This document shows positions 57,480-64,000 of a stretch of 64,000 nt of DNA, piece after piece. Numbering within the stretch: the stretch's first letter is position 1; the number at the start of each line of letters is the position of its first letter. The position numbers and the translations under genes were made by a program. The DNA is from JALCOL01 sp022649665 (GTDB lineage: Bacteria; Bacillota; Bacilli; Lactobacillales; Enterococcaceae): assembly GCA_030372335.1 (NCBI GenBank), contig JAUDCW010000002.1; one strand, given 5' to 3'. Below the pieces are notes generated by a model. The model did no database searches. It was given only the letters and a program-made list of their open reading frames with translations, and had not been told where the DNA came from.

Positions 57480-58019
57480 ATGTTAGAACAGGATATTTTG
57501 GAAGTGCTGTTGACTTCTGAGGAAATCCACTCGCGTTGCCAAGAATTGGGCAAGCAGATCGCTCAAGATTATCATGGAAAAAAACCGCTGCTGGTCGGCG
57601 TGTTAAAAGGAGCTGTCCCGTTTCTTTCAGATTTGATGCAAGCGATCGACTTGGATCTCGAAATCGATTTTATGGATGTATCAAGTTATGGAGATGCGAC
57701 GGTATCAAGCGGTGAAGTGAAGATCGTGAAAGATCTGGATACAAATGTCCAAGGACGCCACATTTTGATCGTAGAGGATATTTTGGATTCCGGCCAAACG
57801 CTTGCCTATCTGCGTGATTTGTTCAATTACCGCCAAGCAGAGTCCGTGAAGATCGCAGCTCTTTTGGATAAACGTGAAGGACGTCTCATGCCGATCGAAG
57901 CTGATTATGTCGGTTTCGATGTTCCGAATAAATTCGTTGTCGGTTACGGGCTTGACTTTGCGGAGAAGTATCGCAATCTCCCGTACGTTGGCGTATTGAA
58001 GCCTGAAGTTTACGAATAA
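57480..58019 (+). CDS. hpt: hypoxanthine phosphoribosyltransferase
   Basis: A 179-residue purine-salvage enzyme converting hypoxanthine or guanine to IMP or GMP. PRPP motif VEDILDSGQTL, first loop LLVGVLKGAVPF and the C-terminal base-binding VGFDVPNKFVVGYGLDF. In Bacillus and Listeria this gene lies between tilS and ftsH, as here. Confidence 0.95.
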   Translation: MLEQDILEVLLTSEEIHSRCQELGKQIAQDYHGKKPLLVGVLKGAVPFLSDLMQAIDLDLEIDFMDVSSYGDATVSSGEVKIVKDLDTNVQGRHILIVEDILDSGQTLAYLRDLFNYRQAESVKIAALLDKREGRLMPIEADYVGFDVPNKFVVGYGLDFAEKYRNLPYVGVLKPEVYE

Positions 58020-58144
58020 TAACGGAAATCTCAATTCTTAAAATTTCCTTCATTTTCGCAAAACAAGGCAAACCATTATTCACTTTGCGTTGGATATGGT
58101 AAACTCTTAAGGTACCAAATTTAATAATATGAGGGAGGTCCCAA

Positions 58145-60340
58145 ATGAAGAAAAAAAACAGCGGCTTAAAAAGTGGCCTTTCCTATGTATTAGTCGTTTT
58201 GTCGTTGGTTCTGTTCGTCTATTTCTTGTTTGGAAACAATAACGAACAATCACCGGAAATAAACTATTCGAATTTCACTGAGCAGTTGGCTAAGGGAAAC
58301 GTTGAATCGATGACTGTACAACCGGCAAACGGTGTCTACAAAATCACTGGACAATACAAGGAAGAACAAAAAGTCGAAAATGACGGTGGACTGCCGATTT
58401 TAGGTACGACCAAAACGGAAACAAAAAATTTCAGTACGATCGTTTTGCAAAATGACAGTTTAGTTACTGAAATCGAAAAAACCGCAAAAAGCTCCGGAAC
58501 GAAAGTCACAGTCAATGAAGAGTCATCAAGCGGGATGTGGCTGACGCTGCTTTTCAGTGTACTGCCACTCGTCTTTATGTTCATCCTGATCTATATGATG
58601 ATGGGACAAGGACAGCAAGGCGGCGGAGGCGGCCGCGGCGTGATGAACTTTGGAAAATCAAAAGCCAAAGAAGCCGATAAAAAAGCAAACAGCGTGCGTT
58701 TTACCGACGTTGCCGGCGCGGAAGAAGAAAAACAGGAACTCGTCGAAGTGGTCGAGTTTTTGAAAGATCCGCGGCGTTTTGTTGAATTAGGCGCTCGTAT
58801 CCCGGCTGGGGTGCTGCTCGAAGGCCCTCCCGGAACCGGGAAAACACTGCTTGCCAAAGCGGTTGCCGGAGAAGCCGGCGTACCATTCTACTCGATCTCC
58901 GGATCAGACTTTGTCGAAATGTTTGTCGGTGTCGGCGCGAGCCGGGTCCGCGACTTGTTCGACACAGCGAAGAAAAACGCGCCAGCAATCATCTTTATCG
59001 ATGAAATCGATGCGGTCGGCCGTCAGCGCGGCGCCGGAATGGGCGGCGGGCATGACGAACGCGAACAAACGCTGAATCAGCTTTTGGTCGAGATGGATGG
59101 TTTTGATGGAAATGAAGGCGTGATCGTGATCGCAGCGACCAACCGTTCGGATGTCTTGGATCCTGCCCTTTTGCGGCCAGGTCGTTTTGACCGCCAGATC
59201 TTGGTCGGCCGTCCAGATGTCAAAGGACGCGAAGCGATTTTGCGTGTCCATGCCCGCAACAAACCGATGGCAGACGATGTCGATTTGAAGATCGTTGCCC
59301 AGCAGACGCCTGGCTTTGCCGGTGCCGATTTGGAAAACGTTTTGAATGAAGCAGCACTCGTTGCTGCACGCCGCAATAAAAAGAAAATCGATGCTTCAGA
59401 TATCGATGAAGCAGAAGACCGCGTGATCGCGGGACCTGCGAAGCGTGACCGCGTGATCAGCAAGCGCGAACGCGAAATGGTTGCCTACCATGAAGCGGGT
59501 CATACGATCGTCGGATTGGTGTTGAGCAATGCGCGCGTCGTTCACAAAGTAACGATCGTGCCGCGCGGCCGTGCCGGCGGCTACATGATCGCCTTGCCGA
59601 AAGAAGATCAGAACTTGTTGACGAAAGAAGATATGTTCGAACAACTGGTCGGCATGCTTGGCGGGCGTGTCGCAGAAGAAGTCGTCTTCAATGTCCAAAC
59701 AACCGGCGGAAGCAATGACTTTGAACAAGCGACAAATCTTGCCCGGGCAATGGTCACTGAGTACGGGATGAGTGCCAAACTCGGACCGGTCCAATATGAA
59801 GGCAACAACCAAGTCTTTATCGGCCGCGACTATGGGCAGACGAAGGGTTATTCTGAACAAGTCGCCTATGAGATCGATTCCGAAGTGAAGCGGATCATTA
59901 CAGAAGCACATGATAAAGCGCGCGAGATCATTGAAACACATCGCGAAAAACATAAATTGATCGCTGAAAAGCTGCTCATTTATGAAACGCTTGATTCGAA
60001 AGAAATCAAATCGTTGTTTGAAGACGGCGTAATGCCTGAAGGAACTCCTGAATTCCCAAGTGAAAAAACGACGGCTTCCACTTTTGAAGAAGCAAAACGT
60101 GCTTTGGAAGAAAAGGATGCTGAAAAACAGGCAGAAGAACGCGAAGATTTCGTTGAAGTCAAACGCGATCTTGAAGCACAGAAAAAAGAGATCGAAGATG
60201 GGAAAGCACCATCAGAAGAGCAGAAAGCTTCCTCTGATGCGCCGAAACCTTCAAGTGATCATTCGGAGGCGCCGCAAGAAACGTCGAAAGATTCGGCAGA
60301 TCATGACGCTGATTCAAACAATTCGGAGCCGAAAGAATAA
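58145..60340 (+). CDS. ftsH: ATP-dependent zinc metalloprotease FtsH
   Basis: A 731-residue membrane AAA+ protease. Two membrane helices flank an extracellular domain (about 15-145), followed by a Gly-rich linker, Walker A GPPGTGKT, Walker B IIFIDEIDA, the SRH arginines (RPGRFDRQILVGRPD), and the zinc site YHEAGHTIVG. It degrades membrane proteins and some regulators. The C-terminus carries a 75-residue extension of Glu/Lys then Ser/Asp/Pro-rich sequence, longer than typical. GGGAGG upstream of ATG. Confidence 0.96.
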   Translation: MKKKNSGLKSGLSYVLVVLSLVLFVYFLFGNNNEQSPEINYSNFTEQLAKGNVESMTVQPANGVYKITGQYKEEQKVENDGGLPILGTTKTETKNFSTIVLQNDSLVTEIEKTAKSSGTKVTVNEESSSGMWLTLLFSVLPLVFMFILIYMMMGQGQQGGGGGRGVMNFGKSKAKEADKKANSVRFTDVAGAEEEKQELVEVVEFLKDPRRFVELGARIPAGVLLEGPPGTGKTLLAKAVAGEAGVPFYSISGSDFVEMFVGVGASRVRDLFDTAKKNAPAIIFIDEIDAVGRQRGAGMGGGHDEREQTLNQLLVEMDGFDGNEGVIVIAATNRSDVLDPALLRPGRFDRQILVGRPDVKGREAILRVHARNKPMADDVDLKIVAQQTPGFAGADLENVLNEAALVAARRNKKKIDASDIDEAEDRVIAGPAKRDRVISKREREMVAYHEAGHTIVGLVLSNARVVHKVTIVPRGRAGGYMIALPKEDQNLLTKEDMFEQLVGMLGGRVAEEVVFNVQTTGGSNDFEQATNLARAMVTEYGMSAKLGPVQYEGNNQVFIGRDYGQTKGYSEQVAYEIDSEVKRIITEAHDKAREIIETHREKHKLIAEKLLIYETLDSKEIKSLFEDGVMPEGTPEFPSEKTTASTFEEAKRALEEKDAEKQAEEREDFVEVKRDLEAQKKEIEDGKAPSEEQKASSDAPKPSSDHSEAPQETSKDSADHDADSNNSEPKE

Positions 60341-60486
60341 GTTGCAAACAGCAAAAGAAGAGGGCGTGACAAAAGTACTCATCTTTGAGAAGCAGGAAAA
60401 AAGTCTGAAAATAGTTTCGTATATTTTCGCGATTTTTCGACTTATTCACGGAGAAACCGCTTTTGGAACATCGTTTATCTAGAAAC

Positions 60487-60527
60487 AGGGGCCATGACAA
60501 GACTTATGTCACGGTCCCTCTCTTTTT
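60487..60527 (+). terminator. ftsH terminator
   Basis: AGGGGCCATGACA/TGTCACGGTCCCT with one mismatch, then TCTCTTTTT. About 145 bases after the ftsH stop; the stretch between shows nothing else. Confidence 0.8.
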
Positions 60528-60545
60528 CGTAAAGGAGAGAAATGT

Positions 60546-61430
60546 ATGTCAGAAAAAGATTATATGGTCCGCGCTTTAGGGAGCAGTGAGCAAGTCCGTG
60601 CTTATGCGTTGAGCGGAAAAGGAGTCGTCGAAGAAGCTTGCCGGCGGCACCATTTGACGGTCGGGGCTGCGATTGCTTTGGGACGCACGATGATGGGGAC
60701 GCTTTTATTAGGCGTGACCCTTAAAGGCGACGACAAATTGACGGTCAAGATCAACGGCGGCGGTCCGCTGGGGAGCATCGTCGTTGACGGCAACGGACAC
60801 GGAACAGTCAAAGGGTATGTGCAGCACGAGGATGTCGAGCTGCCGAAAGATGAAAACGGCATCGATTCTTTAGCAAGCATCGTCGGGACAAATGGTGTTG
60901 TCACCGTGATCAAAGATCTTGGTTTGAAAGAACCTTTCAGCGGACAAACGCCGATCGTAAGCGGTGAGATCGGCGATGATCTCACTTATTATTTAGCGTC
61001 TTCTGAACAGATCCCGTCTGCGATCGGCCTCAGTGCCGCGATCGATGAAAAGCATCAGGTGCTGGCCGCGGGCGGCTTCATGCTGCAAGTTTTGCCGGGA
61101 GCAAGCGATGAAGTCGTTGCTTCACTTGAAGAAAAAATCAAAGCGATCGGCTCGCTTTCCAAACGTCTGGAAAAAGGCGAGACCCCTGAAGATATTTTGC
61201 GAGTGATCTTCGGAGAAGATCTCAAGATCTTGGATAAGCTGCCGGTTTCGTTCCGCTGCGACTGCTCCAAAGAAAAATTTGCCGCTGCGATCGTCGCTTT
61301 AGGCGAAAAAGAGATCACGAACTTGATCGAAGAAGACCACGGCGCAGAAGCAGTCTGCCGCTTTTGCGGGAAAAAATATCACTATTCGGAAGATGAACTG
61401 AAGCAGCTGCTGAAAGACGCGCAAGAGTAA
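60546..61430 (+). CDS. hslO: Hsp33 redox-regulated chaperone
   Basis: A 294-residue holdase activated by oxidation. The zinc-binding cysteines are C-x-C (FRCDCSKEKF) and C-x2-C (VCRFCGKKY) near the C-terminus; the N-terminal core has YALSGKGVVEEACRRHHLT. Family length. Follows ftsH as in Enterococcus and Listeria. Confidence 0.94.
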   Translation: MSEKDYMVRALGSSEQVRAYALSGKGVVEEACRRHHLTVGAAIALGRTMMGTLLLGVTLKGDDKLTVKINGGGPLGSIVVDGNGHGTVKGYVQHEDVELPKDENGIDSLASIVGTNGVVTVIKDLGLKEPFSGQTPIVSGEIGDDLTYYLASSEQIPSAIGLSAAIDEKHQVLAAGGFMLQVLPGASDEVVASLEEKIKAIGSLSKRLEKGETPEDILRVIFGEDLKILDKLPVSFRCDCSKEKFAAAIVALGEKEITNLIEEDHGAEAVCRFCGKKYHYSEDELKQLLKDAQE

Positions 61431-61443
61431 GAGGGGAAACATT

Positions 61444-62415
61444 TTGTGGAATATCGGTAAGGTAAAGATAGAAAACCCGGTCGTTTTGGCGCCAATGGCT
61501 GGCATCTCCAATGCGGCGTTCCGCCAGATCGCTAAACGATTCGGCGCAGGCTTGATCGTAAGCGAAATGATCAGTGATCAAGGGATCCATTTTCGCAATA
61601 AAAAGACACTTGAAATGCTTTATATCGCTGAAAACGAACATCCAATCAGTACGCAGATCTTTGGCGGCAGTGCGGAAAGTCTGACGGAAGCGGCGGTATA
61701 CGTCGCGGAGAACACCAAGACGGACATGATCGACATCAATCTGGGCTGCCCGGTCAAAAAAGTGATCAAAGCAAATGCGGGCTCGCAGTGGCTTTTAGAT
61801 CCGGATCGGTTATATCATATGGTCGATCAAGTCTCACATGCGATCGATCTGCCGCTGACGGTCAAGATGCGGATCGGCTGGGATGCGCAGCATATCAACG
61901 CGCTTGAAAATGCACAGGCGGCCCAAGCGGGCGGAGCAGCAGCACTTGCAATGCATGGGCGGACGCGCGCGCAAATGTATACCGGCCACGCAGATTGGGA
62001 GATTCTAAAAAAAGTCAGTGCGCAATTAACGATTCCCTTTATCGGCAACGGCGACGTCAGAACACCGGAAGACGCCAAACGGATGCTGACGGAAACGGGT
62101 GCCAGCGGCGTGATGATCGGACGAGCGGCTTTGGGGAACCCGTGGCTGATCCGCCGAACAGTTGAATATTTGACGACCGGCACGCTTTTGCCGGAACCCG
62201 CACCGGAAGAAAAAATCGCGCTTGCTTTGACACATCTGCAAAGTCTGATCCAGTTGAAAGGCGAGAAAGCCGGCGCGCATGAATTCCGCCAGCATGCGGC
62301 TTACTATTTGAAGGGGATCCCGCACGCTGCTCCGGTGAAGTCGCAGCTGTACCAAGCGGAAACTGAAAAAGAAGTCCGTTCGATCTTTAACGTTTTCCTG
62401 GAACGAATTGCGTAA
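61444..62415 (+). CDS. dusB: tRNA-dihydrouridine synthase B
   Basis: A 323-residue FMN enzyme. LAPMAGISNAAFRQIA at the start, catalytic Cys in INLGCPVKKVIKANAGSQWL, and FMN-binding MHGRTRAQMYTGHADWE and IGNGDV. Reduces uridines in the tRNA D-loop. TTG start at 61444 with GAGGGG upstream; 13 bases after hslO, so co-transcribed. Confidence 0.93.
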   Translation: MWNIGKVKIENPVVLAPMAGISNAAFRQIAKRFGAGLIVSEMISDQGIHFRNKKTLEMLYIAENEHPISTQIFGGSAESLTEAAVYVAENTKTDMIDINLGCPVKKVIKANAGSQWLLDPDRLYHMVDQVSHAIDLPLTVKMRIGWDAQHINALENAQAAQAGGAAALAMHGRTRAQMYTGHADWEILKKVSAQLTIPFIGNGDVRTPEDAKRMLTETGASGVMIGRAALGNPWLIRRTVEYLTTGTLLPEPAPEEKIALALTHLQSLIQLKGEKAGAHEFRQHAAYYLKGIPHAAPVKSQLYQAETEKEVRSIFNVFLERIA

Positions 62416-62484
62416 GCGACCTTGCTTTTTTAAATCGGGCTGTGGCATTATGTATAGGAGACAAAATGAACGGAGGAATCAATT

Positions 62485-63972
62485 GTGTCGGAAGAGAACA
62501 ACAATGAAATGAACGACCAAATGCAGGTGCGCCGTGAAAAGATGGAAAAACTGCGTGAATCAGGAATCGATCCATTCGGACACCGTTTTGAACGAAATTT
62601 CAACTCGAAATCGCTGCATGAACAATATGACGAAAAGACCAAAGAAGAACTCGAAGAATTAGATATCACTGCCAGCATCGCTGGACGGATGATCACAAAA
62701 CGCGGCAAAGGCAAAGTCGGCTTTGCCCATTTGCAGGACCGCGATGGAACGATCCAGATCTATGTCCGCAAAGATGCCGTCGGCGAAGAGCAGTATGCGA
62801 TTTTTAAACAAGCGGATCTGGGCGACTTTCTCGGGATCACCGGTGAAGTGATGCGGACTAATACCGGCGAATTGACGGTCAAAGCTGCAACAATTACGCA
62901 TCTCAGCAAAGCACTGCGTCCGCTTCCTGATAAGTACCACGGATTGACAAATATCGAACAACGCTACCGCCAGCGTTATTTGGACTTGATCAGCAACCGC
63001 GAAAGTTTTGATCGCTTCATCAAACGCAGCCAGATCGTTGCCGCGATCCGCGATTATCTGAACGGTTTGGGATATATTGAAGTCGAAACACCGACGCTGC
63101 ATAATGAAGCCGGCGGTGCGACCGCACGTCCATTTACGACTCATCACAATGCGCTCGATATCGATCTTTATTTGCGGATCGCCCTCGAGCTTCATTTGAA
63201 ACGCCTGATCGTCGGCGGAATGGAGAAGGTCTACGAGATCGGCCGCGTTTTCCGAAACGAAGGGATCGATACGACCCACAATCCGGAGTTCACCATGCTT
63301 GAAGCTTACACCGCTTATACTGATTTTAACGACGTAATGGATCTGACAGAAGGGATCATCCGCAATGCTGCTGAAAAAGTACTGCATACGGCTGCGATCA
63401 CTTATGAAGAACAATCGCTTGATTTAGGGAAGCGTTTTGCCAGAAAACATATGGTCGATCTGGTCAAAGAAAAAACCGGCGTCGACTTCTGGCAGCCGAT
63501 GACGCTTGAAGAAGCGCGCAAAGCCGCAGAAGACCATGAGGTAGAAATCACCGAACATATGGAAGTTGGCCACATCATCAATGAATTTTTCGAAAAATTT
63601 GTCGAAGAAACGTTGATTCAGCCGACTTTTGTATATGGCCATCCAGTGGAAGTTTCGCCGCTTGCTAAAAAGAATGCAGAAGATCCGCGCTTTACGGACC
63701 GTTTTGAGTTATTCATCGTCGGCCGTGAATTTGCGAATGCCTTTACTGAATTGAACGATCCGATCGATCAACGTGCGCGTTTTGAAGCACAAGAAAAAGA
63801 AAAAGAGCAGGGCAATGATGAAGCACATGGCGTTGATGAAGACTTTTTGGAAGCTCTCGAATACGGGATGCCGCCAACGGGAGGACTCGGGATCGGGATC
63901 GACCGGTTAGTGATGCTTTTGACGGATGCACAATCGATCCGCGATGTACTTCTTTTTCCTACAAGACGATAA
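62485..63972 (+). CDS. lysS: lysyl-tRNA synthetase (class II)
   Basis: A 495-residue enzyme. N-terminal OB-fold anticodon-binding domain (residues 55-160), class II motif 2 RVFRNEGIDTTHNPEFTMLE and motif 3 GLGIGIDRLVMLLT at the C-terminus. GTG start at 62485 after GGAGGAAT. It ends 28 bases before the window edge. Confidence 0.96.
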   Translation: MSEENNNEMNDQMQVRREKMEKLRESGIDPFGHRFERNFNSKSLHEQYDEKTKEELEELDITASIAGRMITKRGKGKVGFAHLQDRDGTIQIYVRKDAVGEEQYAIFKQADLGDFLGITGEVMRTNTGELTVKAATITHLSKALRPLPDKYHGLTNIEQRYRQRYLDLISNRESFDRFIKRSQIVAAIRDYLNGLGYIEVETPTLHNEAGGATARPFTTHHNALDIDLYLRIALELHLKRLIVGGMEKVYEIGRVFRNEGIDTTHNPEFTMLEAYTAYTDFNDVMDLTEGIIRNAAEKVLHTAAITYEEQSLDLGKRFARKHMVDLVKEKTGVDFWQPMTLEEARKAAEDHEVEITEHMEVGHIINEFFEKFVEETLIQPTFVYGHPVEVSPLAKKNAEDPRFTDRFELFIVGREFANAFTELNDPIDQRARFEAQEKEKEQGNDEAHGVDEDFLEALEYGMPPTGGLGIGIDRLVMLLTDAQSIRDVLLFPTRR

Positions 63973-64000
63973 AAAAATTCCTGAGAGAAGCCTGCTTAAA

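Overview
The window looks like a low- to mid-GC Firmicute of the order Lactobacillales, probably close to Enterococcaceae or Carnobacteriaceae. The reasons are the L-lactate dehydrogenase, an Enterococcus faecium-type L,D-transpeptidase, a Mga-type regulator, the short PUA-less glutamate kinase, and two conserved Bacillales/Lactobacillales blocks: prsA / ytxH-like / hit / ecsAB, and pth-mfd-flippase-rqcP-divIC-S1-tilS-hpt-ftsH-hslO-dusB-lysS. No rRNA, tRNA or CRISPR array was seen. The genus is not resolved.

Layout. 1-5.2 kb: a partial gene, a DUF915 lipoprotein hydrolase, sdaAB-sdaAA, then rplK-rplA and rplJ-rplL with their autoregulatory leaders. 5.2-14.9 kb: an integrated element bounded by a 19/20-bp direct repeat just downstream of the rplL terminator. 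It has an integrase, a divergent repressor/Cro switch with two 18-bp operators, an excisionase-like gene, a DnaD-like initiator containing tandem iterons, a DnaC-like loader, an ArpU-like regulator, decayed toxin/immunity-like genes and a dead cold-shock gene. No capsid, terminase or tail gene is present, so it is a phage satellite or prophage remnant. Its right end carries the most unusual locus: a promoter, a well-folded ~200-nt RNA, an intrinsic terminator and a PBECR4-like nuclease gene, an architecture like type III toxin-antitoxin loci but without antitoxin repeats.

15-30 kb: a small cupin, a DUF998 protein, and a [FeFe]-hydrogenase operon (NuoF/GltD-like flavoprotein, HydA, ECF S component) in which both redox genes carry one frameshift. 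Then come a Fur-boxed feoAB operon with a 50-aa Cys-rich companion too short for routine ORF calls, a large cell-wall-repeat/CAP protein, prsA, and hit/ecsAB. 30-49 kb: a GH3 lipoprotein, proBA, nnrE, an ABC1 kinase, a Mga-like regulator downstream of brnQ, and an amino-acid ABC transporter behind what reads as a lysine riboswitch, which points to lysine uptake. Next is an operon of an EamA transporter, sirtuin, an acetyltransferase fused to chorismate mutase, and NiaR; then the L,D-transpeptidase and ldh.

49-64 kb: the pth-to-lysS housekeeping block, covering translation quality control, transcription-coupled repair, septum formation, tRNA modification and membrane proteolysis, all intact. 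The intact state of this block and of most other genes makes the paired frameshifts in the hydrogenase operon and the decay inside the mobile element stand out.
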